Shown: positions 1-9,100 of the stretch, one piece after another
Layout of the letters: each line of letters starts with the position of its first letter
How positions within the stretch are numbered: position 1 is the first letter of the stretch
Source: Brevundimonas sp. UBA4609
GTDB lineage: Bacteria; Pseudomonadota; Alphaproteobacteria; Caulobacterales; Caulobacteraceae
DNA: 21,991 nt
Direction of reading: 5' to 3'
Assembly: GCA_002386585.1 (NCBI GenBank)
Contig: DGIZ01000090.1
Location: 1 to 21,991 of the forward strand
Position numbers and translations under genes: made by a program
Notes under the pieces: model-generated
Told to the model about the DNA's origin: nothing
What the model saw: only the letters and a program-made list of their open reading frames with translations
Database searches by the model: none

Positions 1-398
1 GCGCAGCGCGCGGCGCTGCCTTCACTTCGGGCGCCGCCAACAGCGCCTATGCACTCGGTTCGGCCGGCAAGACCGGCGCTGCCGCCATTGCCGGCGGCGC
101 TGGAGGTGTCGGTCAAGCGGCGGTCGGTGCCGCCATGTCACCGCTCCGCAAGGCGGCCGCCTCGCTCAAGGACAGCTACCGTTCCGGTGGACGTGCGGCC
201 GTCACCGCCACGGGCGGGACCATTTCGGGCGGCAGCTCCGCGCCGTCGCCGGACGCACCGGCCGGCGCGCCTGCCTGGGCGTCTGCGATGAAGAACCGCC
301 AGACCATGACCCACGGCGCGACCATTGCCGCCCACACGCTGCGCTCCGGCGACGGCGGCGGCAGCGGCGCATCCGTCGATACCAGCCAGAAGGATTGA
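1..398 (+). CDS. trbL: TrbL, conjugal transfer inner-membrane protein (C-terminal fragment)
   Basis: Only the 3' end of the gene is in the window, read in the frame starting at base 3. It encodes an Ala/Gly/Ser-rich, low-complexity tail (AARGAAFTSGAANSAYALGS near the left edge) ending in a polar segment and a TGA at 396-398. TrbL (VirB6-like) is the polytopic inner-membrane component of P-type conjugative type IV secretion; the membrane part lies upstream of the window and only its flexible cytoplasmic tail is seen. The call rests on this tail composition and on position directly before trbF (3-bp gap), the standard trbL-F-G-I order. The membrane domain itself cannot be checked here. Confidence 0.8.
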   Translation, partial: AARGAAFTSGAANSAYALGSAGKTGAAAIAGGAGGVGQAAVGAAMSPLRKAAASLKDSYRSGGRAAVTATGGTISGGSSAPSPDAPAGAPAWASAMKNRQTMTHGATIAAHTLRSGDGGGSGASVDTSQKD

Positions 399-401
399 TC
401 T

Positions 402-1085
402 ATGTTCAAGCGACCGAGCATCCGTTACGGCCAGACGCCCGAGCCGGCCACACCCTATCAGCGCGCGGCGCAGGCATGGGACGACCGCATCGGCTCGGCG
501 CGCGTGCAGGCGAAGAACTGGCGGCTCGCGTTCTTTGGCACGCTCGCGCTTTCGGGCGGTCTGGCCGGCGGCCTCGTCTGGCAATCGACTCGCGGCCATA
601 TCGTCCCGTGGGTGGTGCAGGTCGATCGGCTGGGCGAAGCGCAGGCGGTGGCGCCAGCCGAGGCCGGCTACCGGCCGACCGATCCGCAGGTGGCGTTCCA
701 TCTCGCCCGCTTCATCGAGCAGGTCCGCGCGATCCCGGCCGATCCGGTGATCGTGCGTCAGAACTGGCTCAGGGCTTACGACTTCACGACCGATCGCGGC
801 GCGCTCGCGCTCAACGACTATGCGCGCGCCAACGACCCCTTCGCCAATGTCGGGCGGGTGCAGGTCGCAGTGGAAGTGTCGAGCGTCATCCGCGCCTCGC
901 CCGACAGCTTCCGCGTGGCCTGGATCGAGCGTCGCTATCAGGACGGCAGCCTTGCTGCCACCGAACGCTGGTCCGCGATCCTCACCATCGTCGTCCAGCC
1001 GCCACGCACCCCTGACGCCCTGCGCAAGAATCCGCTCGGTGTCTTCGTCAATGCCCTCAACTGGTCGAAGGAGCTGTCGCAATGA
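402..1085 (+). CDS. trbF: TrbF, VirB8-like conjugal transfer protein
   Basis: A 227-residue bitopic inner-membrane protein of the Trb type IV secretion system, the VirB8-like scaffold of the translocation channel. A cytoplasmic N-terminus (about 1-40, with PYQRAAQAWDDRIGSARVQA) is followed by one membrane helix near 42-60 and a periplasmic VirB8/NTF2-like domain to the end. Motifs typical of TrbF include VPWVVQVDRLGEA just after the helix, QNWLRAYDFTTDR, and the C-terminal NPLGVFVNALNWSKEL. Length is normal for the family. The start is supported by AAGGA seven bases upstream of the ATG. The 3' end overlaps trbG by 4 bp (ATGA), implying translational coupling. Confidence 0.95.
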   Translation: MFKRPSIRYGQTPEPATPYQRAAQAWDDRIGSARVQAKNWRLAFFGTLALSGGLAGGLVWQSTRGHIVPWVVQVDRLGEAQAVAPAEAGYRPTDPQVAFHLARFIEQVRAIPADPVIVRQNWLRAYDFTTDRGALALNDYARANDPFANVGRVQVAVEVSSVIRASPDSFRVAWIERRYQDGSLAATERWSAILTIVVQPPRTPDALRKNPLGVFVNALNWSKELSQ

Positions 1086-2098
1086 CCGGCATACCCATCC
1101 GCCGCGCGGTCACGGCCGCGCTGTTCGTCTCTGCATCCGCACTCGCCGGCTGCGCCACCACGTCGGCCAGGCCGCCCGTGATCGCCTTCGACGATCCGCC
1201 CCCAGCGATCGTGGCGACGCCTGCGGCCGAGCCGCCCCGCGCGGTCGAGATCGTCACGATCCCCGAGCCGTTGCCGTTGCCCGGCCAGTTGAAGCCGCTG
1301 ACGGAGAGCGCGCGGCCGGCGGAGCCCGCCGATCCGCGCCGCCGTGTCGGCGACGCCAACGACGCCGCCCGCATCCAGCCGGTGCGCGACGGCTTCCTCA
1401 ACGCCATCCAGCAATATCCGTGGACCGAAGGTGCGCTCTATCAGGTCTATACCGCGCCCGGTCAGGTGACGGACATTGCCTTGCAGGAGGGTGAACAGCT
1501 CGTCGGGCCGGGGCCGGTCGCGGCCGGCGACACGGTGCGCTGGATCATCGGCGACACGGTGAGCGGCAGCGGCGCGACCGCGCGTGTCCATATCTTGGTG
1601 AAGCCGACCCGGCCGGACCTTGCCACCAATCTCGTCATCAATACCGATAGGCGCACCTATCATGTGGAGCTGCGCGCCACGCCCGCGACCTACATGGCGT
1701 CCGTTTCCTGGACCTATCCGCAGGACCAGCTCATCGCCTTGCAGGGCCGCAATGCGGTGGCTGCCGCCGCTTCGCCGGCAGCCACCGGCGTCGATGTTTC
1801 GGCGCTCAACTTCCGCTACCGGATCGAGGGCGACCGCGTGCCGTGGACGCCAGCCCGTGCGTTCGACGACGGGCGGCAGGTCTTCATCGAGTTTCCCGCC
1901 GGGATCTCGCAAGGCGAGATGCCGCCGCTGTTCGTGACCGGCGCGCGGGGTGACGCCGAGCTGGTCAATTACCGCGTGCAGGGCCGTTACATGGTGGTCG
2001 ATCGCCTGTTCGCCGCCGCCGAGCTGCGCCTGGGCGATCGGCGCACCGAGCAGCGCGTCCGCATCGTGCGCGACGATGGACGGAGGGGGCGGCCGTGA
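1082..2098 (+). CDS. trbG: TrbG, VirB9-like outer-membrane complex protein
   Basis: A 338-residue TrbG/VirB9/CagX-family protein, which with TrbI forms the outer-membrane core complex of the conjugation channel. The N-terminus is a lipoprotein-like signal (hydrophobic stretch then LAGC, candidate lipidated Cys24). A Pro/Ala-rich linker follows. The conserved VirB9 region includes YPWTEGALYQVYTAPGQVTD, LVGPGPVAAGDTVRW, the segment NLVINTDRRTYHVELRA, and a C-terminal domain with NYRVQGRYMVVDRLF. This is a full-length family member. It overlaps trbF and trbI by 4 bp each, so the genes are probably cotranscribed and translationally coupled. Confidence 0.95.
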   Translation: MTGIPIRRAVTAALFVSASALAGCATTSARPPVIAFDDPPPAIVATPAAEPPRAVEIVTIPEPLPLPGQLKPLTESARPAEPADPRRRVGDANDAARIQPVRDGFLNAIQQYPWTEGALYQVYTAPGQVTDIALQEGEQLVGPGPVAAGDTVRWIIGDTVSGSGATARVHILVKPTRPDLATNLVINTDRRTYHVELRATPATYMASVSWTYPQDQLIALQGRNAVAAAASPAATGVDVSALNFRYRIEGDRVPWTPARAFDDGRQVFIEFPAGISQGEMPPLFVTGARGDAELVNYRVQGRYMVVDRLFAAAELRLGDRRTEQRVRIVRDDGRRGRP

Positions 2099-3315
2099 CC
2101 AACAGCCACGACGCCGCCGTTGGAGGCCAGCCCATGCCCCAAGCGGGCCGGTCCGATCCCGCCGCGTTCCAGCTTCACGGCGATCCGCCCCGCGTCATGC
2201 GATTGTCACGCAAAGCACTCGCCGTTGTCGGCGTTGCCGCTGGACTCGGCATCGGCGGCTCGCTGATCTATGCGCTCCGGCCACCGGGAGAGAAGGCGGC
2301 CCAGGAACTCTACAACACCGACAGCCGCGCTACCTCGGAGGCGATCACTTCCGGGCCGCGAGACTACGCCCAAGCGCCACGTCTTGGACCTCCGCTGCCC
2401 GGCGATCTCGGCCGCCCGATCGTGTCGGCGCAGCAGCGCGGCGAAGACGTGCCCGTGCCGCCGGTCGGCGCCCAGGCTGGACAGCCTGATCCCCGCGCAC
2501 AGGCGGCGGAAGCCGCCCGGCAGCGCGCCGCACAGGAGCGCGATGCGGCGCGCACCAGCTCGGTCTTCCTTGGCAGCGGAGGCGCGCGCGCAGGCGCGGA
2601 GCCCATCGCGACGCCGGGCTTGCCGACTCCGTCCGGGCAGGAGCCGGCTCAGCAGGCCGCACAAGGCGACCAGGCCGGCAAGCGCGCGTTCATGGCGCAG
2701 GCATCCAACCAGCGCTCGGTAAGCGTCGAACGGTTCGCCGCGCCCGCATCGCCCAACGTCGTGCAGGCCGGCAGCGTCGTCCCGGCAGCACTCATCACCG
2801 GAATCCGCTCCGACCTTCCCGGCCAGATCACGGCGCAGGTGACGGCCAATGTCTACGACAGCCCTACCGGCCGCATCCTCCTCATCCCGCAGGGCGCGAG
2901 GCTGATCGGCGAGTATGACAGCGAAGTCGCCGCCGGACAGACCCGCGTGCTGCTCGCCTGGGATCGGCTCATCATGCCGAACGGGCGCTCGATCGTTCTC
3001 GAGCGCCAGCCTGGCGCCGACGGCGCGGGGTTTGCGGGGCTACAGGACCGCGTGAACCAGCATTGGGGCAATCTGCTCAAGGCCGCCGCCGTCTCGACGC
3101 TGCTCGGCGTCGGCACCGAGTTGGGCGCCGACAGTGAGGACGACCTGACCCGTGCGCTGCGGCGCGGCTCGCAGGACACCATCAACCAGACCGGCCAGCA
3201 GATCGTGCGGCGTCAGCTCAATGTGCAGCCGACCCTCACCATCCGGCCAGGGCACCCAATGCGCGTGGTCATCACGCGCGACCTCGTGCTCGAACCCATC
3301 GGGGAAACGCGATGA
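2095..3315 (+). CDS. trbI: TrbI, VirB10-like conjugal transfer protein
   Basis: A 406-residue TrbI/VirB10 protein that spans the inner membrane and contributes to the outer-membrane pore of the conjugation channel. A short cytoplasmic N-terminus is followed by a single membrane helix at about 41-60 (ALAVVGVAAGLGIGGSLIYA), a Pro/Ala/Gln-rich periplasmic linker to about 210, and the conserved C-terminal beta-barrel domain. The barrel contains VVQAGSVVPAALITGIRSDL, GQITAQVTANVYDS, LIPQGARLIGEYDS, and a C-terminal TIRPGHPMRVVITRDLVL. The initiation codon is a GTG (2095-2097), overlapping the trbG stop, the usual coupling in this operon. Length and domain order are normal. Confidence 0.95.
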   Translation: MTNSHDAAVGGQPMPQAGRSDPAAFQLHGDPPRVMRLSRKALAVVGVAAGLGIGGSLIYALRPPGEKAAQELYNTDSRATSEAITSGPRDYAQAPRLGPPLPGDLGRPIVSAQQRGEDVPVPPVGAQAGQPDPRAQAAEAARQRAAQERDAARTSSVFLGSGGARAGAEPIATPGLPTPSGQEPAQQAAQGDQAGKRAFMAQASNQRSVSVERFAAPASPNVVQAGSVVPAALITGIRSDLPGQITAQVTANVYDSPTGRILLIPQGARLIGEYDSEVAAGQTRVLLAWDRLIMPNGRSIVLERQPGADGAGFAGLQDRVNQHWGNLLKAAAVSTLLGVGTELGADSEDDLTRALRRGSQDTINQTGQQIVRRQLNVQPTLTIRPGHPMRVVITRDLVLEPIGETR

Positions 3316-3548
3316 CCAAGTTGAAGCTCGGGCCGCTCGCCGACGACCGGCCGGTCAAGCTGACGGTGGAATTGTCCGCTGCCGTCCACCGCGATCTCGC
3401 CGCCTATGCCGCTGCGCTGGCCACTGAAACCGGCAGCGAAGCCGTGACGCCGGAGAAGCTGGTCGCCCCGATGCTCGCGCGATTCATGGCGACCGACCGG
3501 GCGTTCACCAAGAGCCAGCGTCAGGGGATGTCGAAGGATAGCGCATAG
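3312..3548 (+). CDS. DUF2274 protein, last gene of the trb operon
   Basis: A 78-residue cytosolic protein (MTKLKLGPLADDRPVKLTVE start) that matches the DUF2274 family, which regularly follows trbI in conjugative elements of proteobacteria. The predicted fold is small and helical with a central Ala-rich helix (VHRDLAAYAAALATETG) and a second helix (PEKLVAPMLARFMATDRAF), reminiscent of ribbon-helix-helix-like small DNA-binding proteins. That resemblance is inference; no function is established for the family as far as I know. It overlaps trbI by 4 bp (ATGA). Its last 28 bases overlap the 3' end of the convergent LysR gene, so no terminator can sit between them. Confidence 0.85.
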   Translation: MTKLKLGPLADDRPVKLTVELSAAVHRDLAAYAAALATETGSEAVTPEKLVAPMLARFMATDRAFTKSQRQGMSKDSA

Positions 3549-4432
3549 CGGTCGCGCACGAAGGCGAGAAATCGCCGCAGCGCGGGATTGCCGTTGTCTC
3601 TCCGCCAGTATCCTGAATAGCCGATGAGCACCGGCCCCTGTTCGCTATGAACGGGTCGGTAAACCACATCGGGATAGCGTGCGCCCGTCCCGCCCTCGCA
3701 GACGATCGATAGGCCGAGCCCATCACCTAGGATGCTCAGGATCGTCTCGCGGCTGGCATGGTGCATCCTGATGTCCGGCTGGACACCGACGAGCGACAGG
3801 CGGCCCAGCAGCATGTCTCGGATTTCCGGGCCGGGATCGGCGGCCGTAAGCAGGAACCGCTCTCGCCGTAGGTCCGTCCAGTGGAGCAGGTCACGCTCGG
3901 CCAGCGGATGATTGGCCGGCAGCGCGACCATTACGCGCTCGCTCCAGAGCGATTCGTGCCGGAACCCGTCATGGCTGGCGTCGCCCAACAGGATCGCAAT
4001 GTCGATCTCGCCGGTATCGAGCCCGGCGAACAGCGCGCGCCGGTCCACTTCCACGCCATCTAGATCGACATCGGGATGCGCGTTGCGCCAGCCCAACATG
4101 GTCGCGCGCAGGTTTCCGGCGGAGACCGAACTGTAATGCCCGACTATAAGCCCGCCAGCGCGGCCTTGCCCCGCCGCCCGCATGGTCGCCACCAGCTTGT
4201 CGGCGCTTGCCACCATCGGCCGGGCGCCGCGGACGAGCTGACGCCCCGCGATCGTCATGGTGACGCCCGCGCGGGATCGCTCGAATATCTTCACCCCGAC
4301 CACGCGCTCCAGCTTGAGAATGCTCCGGCTAAGCGTCGATTGCTCGACATCCAATGCGCGCGCCGCTCGGTAGAAACTGCCATGATCTGCCGCCGCTATG
4401 GCGTAGCGAAGCTGACGAATGTCGAACGGCAC
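3521..4432 (-). CDS. LysR-family transcriptional regulator
   Basis: A 303-residue LysR-type regulator of normal family length. The winged helix-turn-helix is at residues 5-60 (IRQLRYAIAAADHGSFYRAA, then QSTLSRSILKLE), followed by a linker helix and a periplasmic-binding-protein-like effector domain (GGLIVGHYSSVSAGNLRATM, LDTGEIDIAILLGD, ILGDGLGLSIVCEGG). The effector is unknown. It is the first gene after the conjugation operon, oriented against it, and overlaps the DUF2274 gene by 28 bp. LysR regulators usually act on a divergent neighbour, but here the next gene (TolC-like) lies on the same strand with its 3' end facing this promoter, so the target is not obvious. A diverged, deleted relative lies at 15519-15725. 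Confidence 0.93.
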   Translation of the reverse strand: MPFDIRQLRYAIAAADHGSFYRAARALDVEQSTLSRSILKLERVVGVKIFERSRAGVTMTIAGRQLVRGARPMVASADKLVATMRAAGQGRAGGLIVGHYSSVSAGNLRATMLGWRNAHPDVDLDGVEVDRRALFAGLDTGEIDIAILLGDASHDGFRHESLWSERVMVALPANHPLAERDLLHWTDLRRERFLLTAADPGPEIRDMLLGRLSLVGVQPDIRMHHASRETILSILGDGLGLSIVCEGGTGARYPDVVYRPVHSEQGPVLIGYSGYWRRDNGNPALRRFLAFVRDRYALSFDIP

Positions 4433-4559
4433 GCATAGCCCTCTATTCTTTTTGTTAGAGCGTCTTTTCGATCAAGAGCCTTCCTGAAAGGATACTTTGC
4501 TTGATAGTCAAACGGGCATGATCCTTGGCTTGGCTTCACGCCCACGAACGACGCACGCC
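4433..4559. promoter_or_regulatory. Intergenic region with nested inverted repeat (LysR promoter / efflux operon end)
   Basis: The 127-bp gap is less GC-rich than its surroundings. It holds an inverted repeat, ATCAAG (4471-4476) and CTTGAT (4500-4505), enclosing a smaller CCTT/AAGG pair. Read on the minus strand this could form a weak hairpin at the end of the efflux operon. It could equally be an operator for the LysR gene, whose promoter must lie here. There is no T-run typical of an intrinsic terminator directly after the hairpin. Confidence 0.3.
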
Positions 4560-5804
4560 TCAATCATGATCGCCGTCGGGAATCCAGATGCTATGGGAAT
4601 CGATCTGCAACTTCAGCAGCGCCCGCGATGCCTCCGATCGCGCATCAATCTCGGATCGGCGGGCGTCGTTCGCCTGCCGACGAGCATAGAGCAGTTCGAC
4701 CAGATCAATCTGGCCTAGCTGATAACCACGCTCCGTCCTCCCGGCCGCGTCGGATGCGCTCTGTGCCGATGCCTGCGCGCTTCGCCAAGCCTCCAGCCGG
4801 GTGCGTGCGTTGGACAGGTCCGCGTCGGCAATGGCCGCGACCGATCGCTGGATATTGGCGAGTTCAAGACGGGCGGCGTTCGCCTCGGCTGAAGCCTGAT
4901 CGGCCGCCGCCCGGCGATAGCCACCTCCAAGCGGGATGGATGCCACCACGCCTGCGCCCCCCTCCATGCCGCCACGCTCGCTGAACAAGCGGACTCCGAA
5001 GGAGGGATCGGCGATCCGGTCTGCTCGAACCCGTCGCGCGACGACGGCCAATCGCTGTGCTTCGCGATCGGCGGCGCGAATCTCATGACTGCGCTCAATG
5101 ACCAGTGCTCGCATGGTTTCGAGATTCTGTGTCGGCGGTTCGGGCAGGGCGAGTTCGGGCGGCTCGGGAGGAAGCGGTATCTCCGGAAACGTCGCGGCCA
5201 GGATCACGCGCGCCTGCTCGCGCGCAGAGAGCGATGCAGCGACCAGAGCTTGAGCCTGCGCCAGCGCAGCGGATGCCTGGTCGAGATCGAGCACTGAGGC
5301 ATCACGTAACTGGACGCGGCGACGCAAGGCGGTCAGAGCCGCTTCCAGCGCGTGCGCCGAGTCCAGATCGTTGTGATAGTGACTGCCGGCGGTTAGCCAG
5401 TCATGCCAGAGGCCCGACAGGATCAAGGCCGCCTGATGGCGGGCGTCCTCCATCTGGTTCTCCGCAACCTCGACGCCCAGCGCGCCCGATTCGCGATCAA
5501 GCGCCGCCTTGCCGGGAAGACGGAACGAACGGGAAAGGGTCGCATCGAATTCGTCATAGCCGCCTTCGCGGTCGACGTTGCGGCGAACATAGCTGCCCGC
5601 GATCGTCGCCTCGTGAGCCCCCATGCGCAACATGTCCTCGCGCGCGCGCGCGGCGTCGACCCGGGCAGCGGCGGCCATGACGGTCGGATGGTTGTCGAGA
5701 GCTTCGTTTACTTTCTCAACCGGCGGCAGGTCGGGCTCTTGAGCATGAAGTGCAGTCGGTGCGAGTATCAAGAGCATGGCCAGAGCCAGAATGGAGGGTC
5801 TCAT
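4560..5804 (-). CDS. TolC/CzcC-family outer-membrane efflux channel
   Basis: A 414-residue TolC-family protein, the outer-membrane channel that completes the tripartite metal efflux system. A signal peptide (1-21, ending LHAQE) precedes two outer-membrane-factor repeats rich in long amphipathic helices: one around 30-210 (AAAARVDAARARED, ALTALRRRVQLRDASVLDLD) and one around 225-405 (RSHEIRAADREAQRLAVVAR, GYQLGQIDLVELLYARRQAN). The length fits CzcC-like channels. It is the last gene of the operon and overlaps the upstream DUF3240 gene by 4 bp (ATGA), supporting translational coupling. Gene order is adaptor-pump-DUF3240-channel, unlike the classical czcCBA order. Metal specificity cannot be read from this protein. 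Confidence 0.92.
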   Translation of the reverse strand: MRPSILALAMLLILAPTALHAQEPDLPPVEKVNEALDNHPTVMAAAARVDAARAREDMLRMGAHEATIAGSYVRRNVDREGGYDEFDATLSRSFRLPGKAALDRESGALGVEVAENQMEDARHQAALILSGLWHDWLTAGSHYHNDLDSAHALEAALTALRRRVQLRDASVLDLDQASAALAQAQALVAASLSAREQARVILAATFPEIPLPPEPPELALPEPPTQNLETMRALVIERSHEIRAADREAQRLAVVARRVRADRIADPSFGVRLFSERGGMEGGAGVVASIPLGGGYRRAAADQASAEANAARLELANIQRSVAAIADADLSNARTRLEAWRSAQASAQSASDAAGRTERGYQLGQIDLVELLYARRQANDARRSEIDARSEASRALLKLQIDSHSIWIPDGDHD

Positions 5805-6100
5805 GCGATCCTCCCATGGCTGACGACCGACAGGGCGTGCCAGCGCACCGGCCGCTCGTGCCGCGAGTCCGTCACCGCTCGAACCACATCCTGCAGGGTA
5901 GTCTCTGTGACGATCAACTCGACCGCGCTTCGCCGGAGACTGCCCGTCACCTGTTCAGTGGTTTGCGCGTCGCTGAAATCCCGACCACGCACGGCCTCTT
6001 CCCGAATATGTATCGGTGCGTGTGCGATGGTGCGGATCGCTTCCACGATCGTCTCCGTATCCCGGATCGCGCAATGAAAAGTCAGAAGCTGGTCAGGCAT
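5801..6100 (-). CDS. DUF3240 family P-II-like protein of the efflux operon
   Basis: A cytosolic protein of 99 residues (MPDQLLTFHCAIRDTETIVE start) matching DUF3240, small P-II/ferredoxin-like-fold proteins encoded next to CusA/CzcA-type pumps. Conserved-looking parts are the N-terminal beta strand, HIREEAVRGRDFSDAQTTEQ, GSLRRSAVELIVTETTLQDV and the C-terminal WHALSVVSHGRIA. I chose the ATG at 6100, which overlaps the pump's stop codon by 8 bp, rather than an in-frame start 27 bp upstream that would add MARAPGRPK, because the family starts at the strand. The role is not established; a regulatory or metal/nucleotide-sensing partner of the pump is a guess from fold and context. Confidence 0.8.
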   Translation of the reverse strand: MPDQLLTFHCAIRDTETIVEAIRTIAHAPIHIREEAVRGRDFSDAQTTEQVTGSLRRSAVELIVTETTLQDVVRAVTDSRHERPVRWHALSVVSHGRIA

Positions 6101-9100
6101 TTTCGGTCTTCCCGGCGCTCTCGCCAAAACGCTCGAACAGGATCGGCAACAGGACGAGCGTCAGCAGCGTGGAGGTGATGAGGCCGCCGATGACGACGAT
6201 GGCGAGCGGTCGTTGAATCTCCGATCCGGGGCCACTGGCGAACAGAAGCGGCACCAGGCCGAAGGCGGTGATGCTGGCGGTCATCAGCACAGGGCGCAGC
6301 CTGCGCTCCGCGCCGTGCCTTACCGCTTCCGCCATGCCGTAGCCCTCAGCCAGAAGCTGGCGGAAATAGGCTACCAGCACGAGGCCGTTCAGAACGGCGA
6401 TGCCGAGCAATGCGATGAACCCGACCGATGCGGGAACCGAGAGATATTGACCCGAAGCCCATAGAGAAACGATGCCGCCGACCATCGCGAACGGAATGTT
6501 GACGAGGATGAGGATCGCTGCGCGCAGCGACCGCAGCGTCGCCAGCAACACGAAGAAGATCAGCAGCAGCGCCACCGGGATAACGAGCATCAATCGGGCC
6601 GAGGCGCGCTGCTGATTCTCGAACTGGCCGCCCCAGACAATGCGGTAGCCCGGCGGCAGATTCACCTGTGCAGCGACCGCCGCCTTGGCCTCATTGACGT
6701 AGCCGACCAGATCCCGGCCTGAGACGAACGCCTGCACCAGGGCGAAGCGGGAACCATTTTCATGGTCGAGTTTGACCGGCCCCTGTGTCGTTTCGACCCG
6801 AGCCATGTCGCTGACCCGCGCCAGACCTCCATCCGGCGTGAGCAATTGCAGGTCGGCGAAACGGGCGGGATCGGAGCGCAGGCTTTCGTCGCCACGGATG
6901 ACGATCGGCACGCGCTTCTGTCCCTCGGCGACGATACCGGCCCGAACCCCCTCGACCTGAGCGCGAAGCGCATCCTGCATCTGATCGACCGGCATCCCGA
7001 AGCGTCCGGCGGCCGCGCGATCAATGTCGAGTTGAAGATAGTCGACACTGTCATTGGCGACGGTCAGCACTTCAGAGGCGCCGTTGATGCCCGAGAGCGC
7101 GCGCTGGACCTGCCCGGCGAGATCGCCGAGCGTCACGAGGTCTGGGCCGAATATCTTGACCGCAAGGTCGCCGCGCGCGCCGGTCAGCATCTCGGATACG
7201 CGCATCTCGATCGGTTGGGTGAAGCTGGGCTGGATGCCGGGCAGACCCTCGATCGCCCTGCGCATTTCGCCGACCACGAAATCCTTGTCCCCGCGCCATT
7301 CGGACTGCGGCTTGAGGCGCACGTAGCTATCGGTCTCGTTTGGCCCCATCGGATCGAGACCGATCTCGTCGGAACCGACGCGGGCGATCACGTCCTGCAC
7401 CTCAGGCACGGTGCGCAGCGCGCGCTGAACGGCCATGTCGCCTTGCACTGACTGGTCGAGGCTGATCGAGGGCAGCTTGGTGAGCTGGACGATGACCGAA
7501 CCTTCGTCCATCGTCGGCATGAAGGTCTTGCCGACAGCGCCATAGGCCATTCCGGCGATCACAAGACCAGCCGCCGCCAGACCATAGACGATCCGCTTGT
7601 GGGCGAACGCGGCTTCCAGCAGTGCATGATAGCGTGGCGAGAGCTGGCGCATGATCCACGGCTCGCCTTGATGACCGCTCTTGAGTCCGAACGACGACAG
7701 AACCGGAACCAGCGTCAGCGCCAACAGAAGCGATCCGGCTAGCGCGAAGACAATGGTGAGCGCGACCGGCGCGAACAGCTTGCCTTCGAGCCCCTGGAGC
7801 GAAAGCAGTGGCAGGAAGACGAGGGCGATGATGATGATGCCGGCAGAGACTGGCACGATGACTTCGCTTGACGCCTGGAAAATCTGATTGAGGCGCGGAT
7901 GGCCTTCCTCATGTTCGCGCCCAAGCCGCTCGACGATATTCTCGACCACCACCACCGCGCCATCGACAAGCATCCCTATCGCGATGGCCAGGCCACCCAG
8001 GCTCATCAGATTAGCGGACAGGCCCATGCCGCGCATGAACAGGAAAGTAATGAACGCCGCCATCGGCAGAGTCGCAGCGACGATTGCGGCGGCTCGCCAG
8101 TCGCCCAGAAACAGAATGAGAAGGACGATGACGAGGATCGTGGCTTCGAGTAGTGCCTCCTCGACCGTGCCGATGGCGTGACCGATGAGGTCGGATCGGT
8201 CGTAGAAGACATCAATGTGGGTTCCGGCCGGCAGGGTTTTCTGGACTTCCTCCAGCCGGGCGCGCACGCCATCGACAACCTGCCGGGCATCGGCCCCGCG
8301 CAAGGCGATGACCAATCCCTCGACTGTCTCGGCATTGCCGTTCTTGGTAACGGCGCCGTAGCGGGTGAGGCTCCCAGCTCCGACTGCCGCGACATCGCCC
8401 AGACGGATGATGCGGCCATCGCGGCTGGCGATGACGAGCGACTCGAGATCCTCGATCGTGCGGATCGCGCCAACAGCGCGCACGATCAGCGATTCCTCGC
8501 CGGCTGTGAGCCGGCCCGCGCCGTCATTGCGGTTGCCGGTCTCGATCGCGCCGCGCAGGTCGGCGATCGAAAGCTTCGCGCTTGCGAGCGCGACCGGATC
8601 GGGCCTGACCTCAAACGTCCGCACATAGCCGCCAAGCGCATTGACGTCGGCGACGCCGGGCACGGTCCTGAGCGCGGGCCGGATCGTCCAGTCGAGCAAC
8701 TCGCGCTTCTGCTGGAGGCTGAGCGGTCCCTCGATCGTGAACATGTAGACATCGGACAGCGGCGTTGAAATTGGCGCGAGGCCGCCGCTGACCGAAGCCG
8801 GGAGGTCGGCCAGCACACCCGACAAGCGCTCGGCGACCTGCTGGCGCGCCCAGTAGATATCGGTCCCATCGGTGAAGTCGATGGTGATGTCGGCAATGGC
8901 ATATTTCGCGGTCGAGCGTAGAATCGCCTGATTGGGGATACCCAGCATCTCCATCTCGATCGGCGTGATGACGCGGCTCTCCACCTCCTCGGGTGTCATA
9001 CCAGGCGCCTTCAGGATCATCTTGACCTGCGTCTGGGCGATATTGGGATAGGCATCGACAGGAAGGTTTACGAATGCCCATGCGCCGAGGCCCGCCACTG

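Noticed and set aside
138..1912. Long minus-strand open frames (314 and 324 codons) opposite trbL, trbF and trbG
   Set aside because: They are mirror frames of high-GC coding DNA. The plus-strand genes have clear family motifs and coupled starts; the mirror products are Arg/Gly/Ala-rich with no recognisable domain.
1..3548. Search for an origin of transfer, integrase or att site near the conjugation genes
   Set aside because: Only the distal trb genes are present. No relaxase, integrase or oriT-like inverted repeat is visible in the window.
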